DNA of 64,000 nt. It comes from Marinoscillum sp. 108. Its GTDB lineage: Bacteria; Bacteroidota; Bacteroidia; Cytophagales; Cyclobacteriaceae. The stretch spans positions 629,897 through 693,896 of the forward strand of contig NZ_LR734817.1 in NCBI RefSeq assembly GCF_902506655.1, read 5' to 3'. A program made the translations under genes and the position numbers. The notes beneath the pieces were generated by a model. It did not search any database. It worked only from the letters and a program-made list of their open reading frames with translations, and was not told the origin of the DNA. This document shows positions 50,518-59,456 of the stretch, piece after piece; position 1 is the stretch's first letter; each line of letters opens with the position of its first letter.

Positions 50518-51870
50518 ATGCTGAATATAACTGACGATAAAATAGACGATATGTTGGAGGAAGGGGATTTTTACTCCCTCCATACCCTAAAAACACCAGG
50601 TATGGGGCGTCTTCTGGCGAAGGTCAGCCTAACCTTAGTGGTATCCGCCTGTCTTTTCCTGTTTTTACCTTGGCAGCAAAACATTCGGGGCTCAGGCAAA
50701 GTGACCGCACTCAACCCTCAAAATCGGCCTCAAACCATTGAAAGCGCAATCTCAGGAAGAATAAAAGTCTGGAAAATAAGTGAAGGTCAGCATGTAACCC
50801 AAGGGGACACCATCCTTACCCTATCGGAGGTTAAGGATAAGTACTTTGACCCAAATCTACTGACACGGCTTAGCCAACAGCTGGAAGCCAAGGAACAGGG
50901 GCTTGCCGCCAAAATGTCCAAAAAAGAAGCTCTGGAAAGGCAAATCATCGCCCTGCAAGAGACTCGCGCTATCAAGCTGCGCCAGGCCAGAAATTATTTC
51001 CAGCAAAGCATTCTTAAGTTGGAAATTGACAGTATCGCTTTTGAATCTGAAAAAATTCAATTCGCCAACTCCGAGAATACTTTCGATCGAAACCAAAAAC
51101 GCTACCAGGCAGGTAACATCACGCTCACAAAATTTCAGGAAATAGAATCCAAGTTTCAGGCGAGCAAAGCCAAACTGATCTCAGCAGAAAATAAATGGCT
51201 TCAAAGCAAAACCGAACTTATCAACTACCGCATCAGCATAGCCGGTACCGAAGCGGAATATCAGGATAAGATAAGCAAGGCACAGTCTACAGTGAGTGAA
51301 ACGCTAGCGGATATACATGCCACGGAAGGTGAGATTGCTAAAATCAAAAACGAATTTTCCAATATGGAAATTCGAAATCAGCAGTACCAAATTATTGCTC
51401 CCCAAACGGGCTACATTGTACGGGCCCTCAAGGCCGGAATAGGAGAAACCATCAAAGAGGGTGAAGCTGTGGCGACCATCATTCCAGATAGCGACGACCT
51501 GGCAGCCGAAATGCACGTAAGAGCAATGGATCTGCCATTCATCAGCACCGGACGTAAGGTGAGGATCGAGTTTGACGGCTGGCCATCGCTGCAGTTTTCT
51601 GGCTGGCCCAATGCATCGGTGGGGACTTTCGGCGGAATAGTCAGTGTCATAGATCGGGTAGACAGCAAGCCAGGATCTTTTAGAATACTTGTGGCCCCCG
51701 ATCCAGATACTGAAGCCTGGCCCGAGCAAATCAGAATGGGCTCAGGCATAAAGGGCTGGGTCATGCTCAACGACGTACCTATCTGGTTTGAGCTATGGAG
51801 GCAACTCAATGGCTTCCCTCCCAGCATCTATGAAAATCAGCAAACCACGACAAATACTTCCAAAAAATGA
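50518..51870 (+). CDS. HlyD-family adaptor of type I secretion type
   Basis: The 450 residues have a single span at about 33-50 (VSLTLVVSACLFLFLPW), a lipoyl-like half (SAISGRIKVWKISEGQHVTQG), a long coiled coil (about 105-295) and the second lipoyl half (IIAPQTGYIVRALKAGIGET), followed by a beta-barrel part. It joins the inner-membrane ABC protein to the outer-membrane duct. It starts one base after the ABC gene and overlaps the tolC-like gene by four. Confidence 0.92.
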   Translation: MLNITDDKIDDMLEEGDFYSLHTLKTPGMGRLLAKVSLTLVVSACLFLFLPWQQNIRGSGKVTALNPQNRPQTIESAISGRIKVWKISEGQHVTQGDTILTLSEVKDKYFDPNLLTRLSQQLEAKEQGLAAKMSKKEALERQIIALQETRAIKLRQARNYFQQSILKLEIDSIAFESEKIQFANSENTFDRNQKRYQAGNITLTKFQEIESKFQASKAKLISAENKWLQSKTELINYRISIAGTEAEYQDKISKAQSTVSETLADIHATEGEIAKIKNEFSNMEIRNQQYQIIAPQTGYIVRALKAGIGETIKEGEAVATIIPDSDDLAAEMHVRAMDLPFISTGRKVRIEFDGWPSLQFSGWPNASVGTFGGIVSVIDRVDSKPGSFRILVAPDPDTEAWPEQIRMGSGIKGWVMLNDVPIWFELWRQLNGFPPSIYENQQTTTNTSKK

Positions 51871-53300
51871 GGCTTAAATGGATCATTCTCTTCCTGCTGC
51901 CAACATTCACAGGGTTCTCTCAGGCGCCTGATTCCGCGGCTCTAAGCCTGGGTGATATCTTCGCGATAGCCAAGGCCAACCATCCCATCATCAGACAAGC
52001 CAAATTGCAAGATGACATGGCCGTAGCTGAGCTCCTATATACGAAAGGACAATTTGACCCGAAGGTTCAATCCAATTACAATGTCAAAAACCTCAACGGA
52101 ACGAAGTACTACCAAAAGTTTAATAACGCACTTAAAATACCCACCTGGTTTCCGCTTGATCCGAAATTCGAAGTTTACAGAAATCAGGGAGCATATCTGA
52201 ACCCGGAGAGCTATGTGAGCAGCAGCCAGGACTACTGGCAAGTCGCCGCTGGTGTAAGCTTACCTATTGGAAAAGGGCTCTTTATAGATGAAAGAAGAAT
52301 GCTGGTGACTCAGGCCCGACTCTACTCCGGGCTGGCTCAAGCCGAAAAAATAAAGCTTATCAACAAGACGCTACTTACCATATCCAAGTCCTACTGGGAC
52401 TGGTATTTGGCTTACAAAAAATATGAGCTCACTTCATCTGCCATTGAAATAGCCCGGGAGGTGTTGGCCAGGACTCAACTGGATTACGAATTTGGAGAGG
52501 CCGCTGTAGTGGACACCATTCAGGCCAAAATCACTTATCAAGGTCGCCAAACTGATTTTGAAAAGGCTAAGTTAGAGCTGTTACAGTCGCAGTTGGCACT
52601 TTCGGTCCACCTCTGGAGCGAAGAGGGGATTCCACTGGAGCTTTCAAGCGGCTCCTTCCCGGTCTCAGAAGATACTGACTTCATGGTGCCATCAGATTCA
52701 GGCTTTCAAATACTGGTGGCATGGGCACTCAATAACCACCCGGACCTGCAAAAGCTCAGTACCAAAAGAGACCAACTCGAAGTGGAGCAAAGGTGGAACA
52801 AAGAAAGTCTGAAGCCAGAGCTGAATTTGAGCTATTCGCTAATCGATGCACCGTTCAATGCCGACGGATTCGAGTCCCCAGACTGGGAGAATAACTACAA
52901 ACTTGGTGTGGATTTTAGCATCCCCATCTTGCTCAGAAAAGAACGCGGGAAAATACAAAAAAACAGAGTGTACCAAGAGCAAATTGAATTTGAAATGTCT
53001 CAAACCAGACTGACCCTTAGCAACCAGCTCCAAAGCACTTATGCCGAACTCAAGACCAACCAGACCCTTGCTCAACAATTTTCGAATATGTCCCAAGGGT
53101 ATCGGCAGCTATTTGAAGCGGAGATCTTTAATCTGGAAAGCGGAGAAAGCGATCTCTTCAAATTGAACATCCAGCAGGAAAAATACATCGGTGCCCAGAT
53201 CAAAGCCCTTGAAGCTTTGGTGAAGTTTGAAAAAATGAGGTACCAGCTGCCTTACGAGGTAGGGCTACCCAATCTTTCCTATCAAGTATTGTACGAATAA
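51867..53300 (+). CDS. TolC-family outer membrane protein (second copy)
   Basis: The 477 residues have a signal peptide (cleavage near GFSQA), then LSLGDIFAIAKANHPIIRQA, long helices, and a second repeat with ELKTNQTLAQQFSNMSQGYR. It is quite different from the TolC-like protein at 44 kb, so the two operons have separate ducts. It closes the tetR-like/ABC/hlyD-like run. A 151-base gap without a gene follows. Confidence 0.9.
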   Translation: MRLKWIILFLLPTFTGFSQAPDSAALSLGDIFAIAKANHPIIRQAKLQDDMAVAELLYTKGQFDPKVQSNYNVKNLNGTKYYQKFNNALKIPTWFPLDPKFEVYRNQGAYLNPESYVSSSQDYWQVAAGVSLPIGKGLFIDERRMLVTQARLYSGLAQAEKIKLINKTLLTISKSYWDWYLAYKKYELTSSAIEIAREVLARTQLDYEFGEAAVVDTIQAKITYQGRQTDFEKAKLELLQSQLALSVHLWSEEGIPLELSSGSFPVSEDTDFMVPSDSGFQILVAWALNNHPDLQKLSTKRDQLEVEQRWNKESLKPELNLSYSLIDAPFNADGFESPDWENNYKLGVDFSIPILLRKERGKIQKNRVYQEQIEFEMSQTRLTLSNQLQSTYAELKTNQTLAQQFSNMSQGYRQLFEAEIFNLESGESDLFKLNIQQEKYIGAQIKALEALVKFEKMRYQLPYEVGLPNLSYQVLYE

Positions 53301-53387
53301 GGACACCTCATGAAATAAGTGTACATTTACGGACAAGCAAAAACTCCGAAAATAGCCTTGCATCCAAAACTGATCACTTTTTCTTAG

Positions 53388-53404
53388 TTGGCATAGTTTC
53401 TGGC
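53388..53404 (+). promoter_or_regulatory. Sigma-54-like site before the response regulator
   Basis: TTGGCATAGTTTCTGGC has the same TGGC, eight bases, TGGC layout as the site before the MacA-like gene. It lies 48 bases before the start codon. The -12 element is imperfect. Confidence 0.3.
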
Positions 53405-53451
53405 TTTCATTAGGTGTAATTTTCAAATCAATACACAAAACACTGCTACCC

Positions 53452-54831
53452 GTGGATAAAGAACTAGGTAAAATTTTAATAATCGATGATGATGAGGATG
53501 TGCTGTTGGCAGCCAAAATGCTTCTGAAGAAACATGCCAAAGAAGTCCTGATAGAAAAGAATCCAAAGAAAATCCCTTTTCTGCTCAACAACGACACTTA
53601 TGACCTGATTTTGCTGGATATGAACTTCAGCAAGGATATCACGAGTGGAAAGGAAGGTTTTTACTGGTTGGAGCAGATTTTGGATAAAGACCCACAGGCC
53701 GTAGTGGTGCTCATTACAGCTTTTGGCGATGTGGAAATGGCGGTGAGGGCCCTGAAGGCTGGTGCCACTGATTTTGTGCTCAAGCCATGGCAAAATGAAA
53801 AATTGATTGCCACACTCAATAGTGCCGCCAAACTAAAGGAGTCTTATAAGGAGGTCTCACAACTCAAGCAAACCAGCAAGCAGCTGCAGGAAGACAGCAA
53901 CCTGGCTTTCAAGAACATCATAGGTGAGAGCAACGAGATCAAAGAAGTCTTCAAAATCATCGATAAAGTAGCCGGTACGGATGCTAACATTTTGATCCTG
54001 GGTGAGAACGGTACCGGTAAGGAGCTTATCGCCAGAGCTATTCACCAAAAATCTTTGAGAAAAGACAATGTATTCATTGGGGTAGACATGGGTGCCATCA
54101 CCGAAAGTTTATTCGAAAGCGAGTTGTTCGGTCATAAAAAAGGGGCCTACACAGATGCCAAGGAGGATCGTGCAGGACGGTTTGAGATCGCCAACAATGG
54201 CACCCTTTTTTTGGACGAGATTGGCAACCTGAATATGCCGCTCCAGTCCAAACTACTCACCGCTCTGCAGAAGCGTGAAGTCACACGGATCGGCAGCAAC
54301 CAGTCACTGCCCATAGACATCCGACTCATCTGTGCCACCAACATGCCTATCTATGAAATGGTAGGAGAAAGCACCTTCAGACAGGATTTACTTTATCGTA
54401 TCAATACCGTAGAAATCCATTTGCCCCCGTTGAGAGACCGGTTGGATGACATCCCTTTGCTGGCTAATCATTTTCTGGAAACCTACAATCAGAAGTATCG
54501 AAAGAATATTTCCAAGATTGCTCCAAATACGATCAAAAAACTCCAAAAATACAGCTGGCCCGGTAACATCAGGGAACTCCAGCATGCCATTGAGCGAGCG
54601 ATCATCATGAGTGACACGGAAGTCCTAAGCCCGGATGATTTCTTCTTTTTGGCCCAAAAGCCAGAAAACAATAACACCGTAGAAGCTGATAATTTCAATC
54701 TGGATGAGGTAGAAAAAAATGTGATCCAGCGCGCCGTGAACAAGCACAATGGAAACATCTCGAAAGCAGCAAAAGAACTGGGTCTGACCAGAGCCTCACT
54801 CTACAGAAGGCTGGAGAAATATGGGTTATAA
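53452..54831 (+). CDS. NtrC-family sigma-54-dependent response regulator
   Basis: The 459 residues (GTG start) have a receiver domain (1-125, phospho-acceptor Asp in LLDMNF), an AAA+ domain (about 150-385) with Walker A GENGTGKE and Walker B LFLDEIGN, and a Fis-type helix-turn-helix at the C-terminus (GNISKAAKELGLTRASLYRR). The sigma-54 contact loop reads GAYTDA rather than the classic GAFTGA. It overlaps its kinase gene by 11 bases. Confidence 0.95.
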   Translation: MDKELGKILIIDDDEDVLLAAKMLLKKHAKEVLIEKNPKKIPFLLNNDTYDLILLDMNFSKDITSGKEGFYWLEQILDKDPQAVVVLITAFGDVEMAVRALKAGATDFVLKPWQNEKLIATLNSAAKLKESYKEVSQLKQTSKQLQEDSNLAFKNIIGESNEIKEVFKIIDKVAGTDANILILGENGTGKELIARAIHQKSLRKDNVFIGVDMGAITESLFESELFGHKKGAYTDAKEDRAGRFEIANNGTLFLDEIGNLNMPLQSKLLTALQKREVTRIGSNQSLPIDIRLICATNMPIYEMVGESTFRQDLLYRINTVEIHLPPLRDRLDDIPLLANHFLETYNQKYRKNISKIAPNTIKKLQKYSWPGNIRELQHAIERAIIMSDTEVLSPDDFFFLAQKPENNNTVEADNFNLDEVEKNVIQRAVNKHNGNISKAAKELGLTRASLYRRLEKYGL

Positions 54832-56194
54832 CAAATTTCGATATCAACTAATAGGCCGGGTAATCCTGCTCGGCCTCACCATCTTTCTGTTTGCCAATCT
54901 CTTTTATACCGAGAGTTATACATTCAGTAAAATTCTCATATTCCTGCTCATTTGTGTGCAGGGGTATTACCTCTTTTATTCTCTGGAAAAGTCCAATAGG
55001 GAAATCATTGGTTTTTTACAAAGCATCAAATGGGACGACTTCTCGCACACTTATCCGGAGCGAAAGGAGGGGTCGAGCATTGATGAACTTTACAATGAGT
55101 TCAACGCTGTAATCAAAAAATTTCGAGAAATCAGGGCCGAAAAGGAGGCCAGCTATCAGTACCTCAAAACCATCGTTCAGCATGTGGGGATAGGCATTGT
55201 TACATTTGATGCTCAGGGCGAAGTACAGATCATCAACACCACGGCGCGCACCCTTTTGGGTGTAAAACACCTCAAAAACATCAAACAGCTAAAGGTTATC
55301 AACGAGGAACTGGTAACAACGCTTCGGGAGCTTCGCACCGGAGGAAGGGATCTGGTGAAAATCTCCAAAACGGATGAGGACGAAATACAGCTGGCCATCT
55401 ATGCGATTGAATTGTCCCTGCGAGGTAAAGAATTCAAGCTGATCTCCCTCCAAAACATCCAAAGTGAGCTGGAAGAAAAGGAAATGGAAGCCTGGCAAAA
55501 TCTGATTAGGGTACTCACCCATGAAATCATGAATTCTGTCACCCCGATCTCCTCACTGGCACGCACCATAGAATCGGAGATGGAGGAGTGGCTCGATAAT
55601 GGGCAGGACATCAATCAGATCAACAATGAGCAGATTAGTGACTTCCACACTGCCCTACACACCATCCACAGGAGAAGTGAGAGTCTGATCAAATTTGTGG
55701 GTGATTTTAGAAATATGACCCATATCACGCTCCCCAACCTGTCTCAGGTATGTATCAAAGAGCTAATCGGGCATGTGGTTTCGCTACTCAAACACGATTT
55801 TCAGCAAACCGGGGTGCAGTTAGTGCAGGACGTACCTGATTCGCTTTGCATTCAGATAGACGAACAGCAAATAGAGCAGGTAGTCATCAATATTGTGAAA
55901 AATGCCATTCAGGCACTTGGAGAAGTAGACGATGAAGACATCCAAAAAACCCTGTGGATCAAGGCTTCTGAGCGGCCAGAGGGCGGTGCACTCATTTCCA
56001 TCAGAGACAATGGGCCTGGCATCGAAGAGGAAGCGCTCAAAAAGATTTTCATCCCATTCTACACCACCAAGAAAAGTGGATCCGGAATTGGGCTGAGCCT
56101 TTCCAAACAGATCATGAGAAATCATCGTGGGTCCATAGCTGTACGCTCTGTGATCAATGACGGTACAGAATTTACCCTGAAATTCTCTCAGTAA
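54821..56194 (+). CDS. Sensor histidine kinase, NtrY-like
   Basis: The 457 residues have two close membrane spans (about 12-52), a PAS-like domain (about 105-200), the H-box LTHEIMNSVTPIS and a GHKL ATPase domain with VINIVKNAIQAL (N-box), RDNGPGI and GSGIGLSLSKQI. The very short external loop suggests sensing within the membrane or cytoplasm. It is the partner of the overlapping regulator gene. The signal is unknown; the export operons next door are the likely targets. Confidence 0.93.
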   Translation: MGYNKFRYQLIGRVILLGLTIFLFANLFYTESYTFSKILIFLLICVQGYYLFYSLEKSNREIIGFLQSIKWDDFSHTYPERKEGSSIDELYNEFNAVIKKFREIRAEKEASYQYLKTIVQHVGIGIVTFDAQGEVQIINTTARTLLGVKHLKNIKQLKVINEELVTTLRELRTGGRDLVKISKTDEDEIQLAIYAIELSLRGKEFKLISLQNIQSELEEKEMEAWQNLIRVLTHEIMNSVTPISSLARTIESEMEEWLDNGQDINQINNEQISDFHTALHTIHRRSESLIKFVGDFRNMTHITLPNLSQVCIKELIGHVVSLLKHDFQQTGVQLVQDVPDSLCIQIDEQQIEQVVINIVKNAIQALGEVDDEDIQKTLWIKASERPEGGALISIRDNGPGIEEEALKKIFIPFYTTKKSGSGIGLSLSKQIMRNHRGSIAVRSVINDGTEFTLKFSQ

Positions 56195-56225
56195 ATCACT
56201 ATCTTAATTTCTCAATCCGAAACCA

Positions 56226-57299
56226 TTGAAATACATCTTCATCATACAAGGCGAAGGCAGAGGTCACATGACCCAGGCACTTTCACTCGCTAAAATACTC
56301 AGGCAAAATGGCCATGAAATCACCAGGGTAATTGTGGGAAAAAGTGAGCGCAGGTCCATTCCACAGTTCTTCACTGACAAAATTGGCACCGAGGTGGTGC
56401 CACTGGAAAGTCCAAATTTTGTCACAGACAAGCAGCAGAAGTCCGTAAAACCCTTTCGGACGATAGTCTATTCCCTGCTCAAAGCTCCCATTTACAAGAA
56501 ATCAATGGATCGGATGGATGAGATCGTGCGTGAAGATGAGCCCGATGTAATTGTCAATTTTTACGATTTCCTGGGTGGGCTTTATAATTTTTCACGGCGA
56601 CCTAAGGCGTTGTTTATCTGTATTGCGCACCAGTACCTCATTAGTCATCCGGAATTTGATTTTCCTCCAAAGAGAAAACTGGATAAACTCTCTCTACAAA
56701 TGGGAAATAAAATCACCAGCCTGGGGGCCAACAAGATATTGGCGCTCTCCTTTCAGCCGTTTCAGGATGTACCAAAGAAAAAGCTGTATGTAGTGCCCCC
56801 ATTGCTCAGAGATGAGGTAAAAGAGGAGCAGGTAACCAGCGGAGATCATTTTCTGGTCTATATGGTTAACCCCGGATACTCAGCTGAGGTAGAAAAATTT
56901 CATCAAACCTACCCAGAGCAGGCCTTGCATTGCTTTTGGGACAAAAAAGAGATACCGGAGGAGCACCAAATAGATGCCACCCTTACCTATCACCAGCTCA
57001 ATGATGAGAAATTCATCTCTAAAATGGCCAGCGCAAAAGGATACGTCACCACTGCGGGCTTTGAGTCAGTATGTGAGGCTATGTATATGGGTAAGCCTGT
57101 ACTGATGGTGCCTGTGCAAGGCCACTATGAGCAGGCCTGCAATGCCGTGGATGCCATGAAGGCCGGGGCGGGTACTTTCAGTGAATCTTTTAATATTGAA
57201 AAGCTGTATCAATATCTACCCAATCATGTCGATATTAGTCGACCATTCCAGCAATGGGCAGACCAGGCAACCGAAATGTTTCCCAAACACCTGAAGTAA
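56226..57299 (+). CDS. GT-B glycosyltransferase, MJ1255-like
   Basis: The 357-residue protein starts (TTG) KYIFIIQGEGRGHMTQALSL, the N-terminal GEGRGH loop of MurG/MGT-like enzymes, and has the donor-binding GYVTTAGFESVCEAMYMGKP. The family includes the uncharacterised MJ1255-type proteins. No ATG could give the complete N-terminus, so TTG is the start. Its stop shares one base with the next gene's ATG, so the two proteins probably act together. Confidence 0.82.
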   Translation: MKYIFIIQGEGRGHMTQALSLAKILRQNGHEITRVIVGKSERRSIPQFFTDKIGTEVVPLESPNFVTDKQQKSVKPFRTIVYSLLKAPIYKKSMDRMDEIVREDEPDVIVNFYDFLGGLYNFSRRPKALFICIAHQYLISHPEFDFPPKRKLDKLSLQMGNKITSLGANKILALSFQPFQDVPKKKLYVVPPLLRDEVKEEQVTSGDHFLVYMVNPGYSAEVEKFHQTYPEQALHCFWDKKEIPEEHQIDATLTYHQLNDEKFISKMASAKGYVTTAGFESVCEAMYMGKPVLMVPVQGHYEQACNAVDAMKAGAGTFSESFNIEKLYQYLPNHVDISRPFQQWADQATEMFPKHLK

Positions 57300-58342
57300 T
57301 GGCCATCATCAGCAAGAAAAAAATTCCCTATAAGATCAGCACAAGGCTGAGGGCATATCTGAATAAGTATGACCGGGAAATTGCCTTGCCCATCGCATAT
57401 GACTCACTCCTGAGGTATGACAATTCCATACCCTTGTATGACAGAAATGGTAACGATACCCTGTGGGAGACCGTGCTATATCCGCAAGATGATATGGCGG
57501 ATATTTATTTTGCGCTGAAAAAAATCTACTCCATCATGAAAGCAGATGGTGACGTGGGAGTCATGGACCACCTTTTCATTGACCGGGTAGATTTGTGCGT
57601 CTACGGCAATACACAACCCTTTCGAGTGAGGATCGTCAATCGCATCAACGACAACTTTGACTATTTCTATATCAAAAATGCTGACGCTTCCCGTATCTAC
57701 GGCTTGGAACTTGAGCACTTGCTCTCCCCTAATAAAATCAGCTATGTGGTCTATAAAGACACACTGATAGAAGAACATATTGTGGGTATTCCCGCCGAGC
57801 AATTTATCAAAAATCACCTCAAGGACCCTAACCTGAATGAGACCAGGCTGGCCAAAGAATTTGTGAAGTTCAACGAACGGTGCTTTGTAAGGCTCCTTGG
57901 AGACATGCACTCCAGCAATTTTGTGATTGATATCACCCCTGATTTTGAAGAAGTAGATTACCGCCTGAGGGCCATAGATTTTGATCAACAATCCTATGAA
58001 GGGCGTCGGGCGATTTATTTACCGCAGTATTTTAAGCAAAATAACCCCATCATTAAAATTGGACTGAAGTCTCTGACACCCGAAACCGTTCGTCAGTACC
58101 AGCGTGAGGAGCGTTCGCTGATTGCCAATAGGGTGAAAGTAGAGAAGATCAGAGTGGATGATCTGCTTAGCGCTATGACCCATGACCGGATATCGAAACC
58201 CGGAAATGTGGCTCGTCTGGGGGAAGAGTTAGCAGAATTTTACGAAGAAACGGAATTCATTCACTGCAAGAACATGGGTGAATTGGTGGAAATGAGTCTG
58301 GAAATGCTCATCAAAAAGCCCGAACTGTATAAAGATTACTAA
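57299..58342 (+). CDS. Unknown protein with kinase-like motifs
   Basis: I do not recognise the family. The 347 residues are soluble. Around residues 200-230, GDMHSSNFVID is followed by IDFDQQ; this resembles the HGDxHxxN...DFD catalytic and metal-binding pattern of aminoglycoside phosphotransferase and protein-kinase-like folds, but no P-loop-like start is obvious. I place the start at the ATG at 57299, coupled to the glycosyltransferase stop. A role in modifying the same product as that enzyme is a guess from context only. Confidence 0.7.
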   Translation: MAIISKKKIPYKISTRLRAYLNKYDREIALPIAYDSLLRYDNSIPLYDRNGNDTLWETVLYPQDDMADIYFALKKIYSIMKADGDVGVMDHLFIDRVDLCVYGNTQPFRVRIVNRINDNFDYFYIKNADASRIYGLELEHLLSPNKISYVVYKDTLIEEHIVGIPAEQFIKNHLKDPNLNETRLAKEFVKFNERCFVRLLGDMHSSNFVIDITPDFEEVDYRLRAIDFDQQSYEGRRAIYLPQYFKQNNPIIKIGLKSLTPETVRQYQREERSLIANRVKVEKIRVDDLLSAMTHDRISKPGNVARLGEELAEFYEETEFIHCKNMGELVEMSLEMLIKKPELYKDY

Positions 58343-58355
58343 AAGGTGTAGGTCT

Positions 58356-58862
58356 TCAATACAGGAACACGCCTACTGGATCTTCCAGCTTCACATCCAC
58401 GTGTTCGTCTATGGTAGTGGATAGCTCATATCCTTTGTAGTTGGCCGAAAGGGGAAACTGTTTGTGGCTTCTGTTGACCAACACTGCAATCTGAAGCTTC
58501 TTGACTTCCACTTCCAGCAATGCGCTCATACTATGCGCCATGGTTTTGCCTGTATTGAGCACATCATCTACCAAGATGATCACTTTCCCTTTCAGATTTT
58601 TGGAGGGCACATCCAGTGTGACCTCCGAAGCAAGTGGCTTCTCTTTATTTATCTCAAGCTTGATCAAGCTGATCTTTACACCTTCCGCTATCGCCGAGAG
58701 CTCACGCACAATCCTTTCAGCAAGTAAATAGCCTTTGTCATAAATGCCAACAACCACGATGTTCTTTTCATCAAAGTTGTTTTCATAAATCTCAAAGGCT
58801 ATCCGCCTGATGATTTGATTGACTTGTACTTCAGATAAAATAAGATTTTGTGCAGCTATCAT
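58356..58862 (-). CDS. PyrR-like phosphoribosyltransferase
   Basis: The 168 residues have the PRPP-binding motif VIILVDDVLNTGKTMAHS at about 93-110, and SLIKLEINKEKP before it. The length matches PyrR, the UMP-sensing regulator/uracil phosphoribosyltransferase, but regulatory function is unproven. It overlaps the Lrp/AsnC gene by four bases and is probably on its transcript. Confidence 0.85.
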   Translation of the reverse strand: MIAAQNLILSEVQVNQIIRRIAFEIYENNFDEKNIVVVGIYDKGYLLAERIVRELSAIAEGVKISLIKLEINKEKPLASEVTLDVPSKNLKGKVIILVDDVLNTGKTMAHSMSALLEVEVKKLQIAVLVNRSHKQFPLSANYKGYELSTTIDEHVDVKLEDPVGVFLY

Positions 58863-59347
58863 GACAATGGCACAGGCATCACTTTGCTATCCTTGAAAGT
58901 AGAAAGAATCACCATAGACTGCAAGCTGTCTACCACGTCGATCTCACTTACTTTTTCCAGCATGAGGCGCTGATAGGAGGTAATATCTTTAGAAATAACC
59001 TTTAAAATAAAATCCCCAGAGCCCGTGATGTGATGACACTCAATCACTTCAGGAATCTGATTGATCTCAGCCAAAAAGATATCAATGTTCTTTTTGTTAT
59101 GGCCCTTCAAAGTAACCTGAACAAAAGTGTGAACACCCAGACCTATGCGCTCGGTATCCAGTTTGGCATGGTAGCTCTTGATAATACCTGAATTTTCCAA
59201 CTTTTTTACTCTTTCCAGGGTTGGGGCTGGCGACAGACCTATATCTTTTGATAATTGGGCGTTGGTGATCTTAGCGTTTGATTGTAAAATCTCTAAAATC
59301 TTCCTGTCTATTTCGTCTAGCTTTAAGTGCAGTGAATTTAACTTCAT
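58859..59347 (-). CDS. Lrp/AsnC-family transcriptional regulator
   Basis: The 162 residues have the N-terminal helix-turn-helix (LDEIDRKILEILQSNAKITN) and the C-terminal RAM domain (ECHHITGSGDFILKVISKDI). It is likely to sense an amino acid. The start at 59347 is chosen because an upstream TTG lies inside the -7 box. Confidence 0.94.
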   Translation of the reverse strand: MKLNSLHLKLDEIDRKILEILQSNAKITNAQLSKDIGLSPAPTLERVKKLENSGIIKSYHAKLDTERIGLGVHTFVQVTLKGHNKKNIDIFLAEINQIPEVIECHHITGSGDFILKVISKDITSYQRLMLEKVSEIDVVDSLQSMVILSTFKDSKVMPVPLS

Positions 59348-59365
59348 TCCAAATTTTATTTGCTG

Positions 59366-59373
59366 CAAAGGTA
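59366..59373 (-). promoter_or_regulatory. -7 element of the Lrp/AsnC gene
   Basis: TACCTTTG on the minus strand matches TAnnTTTG, 18 bases before the ATG. No TTTG box is seen at -33. Confidence 0.5.
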
Positions 59374-59456
59374 ATAATAATTATAAATATTTGGATTCTT
59401 TCGACTAATTCTCTTCGGATAAACAATCCATTCTCCGTTTCCCCTAAAAGCAGCGA

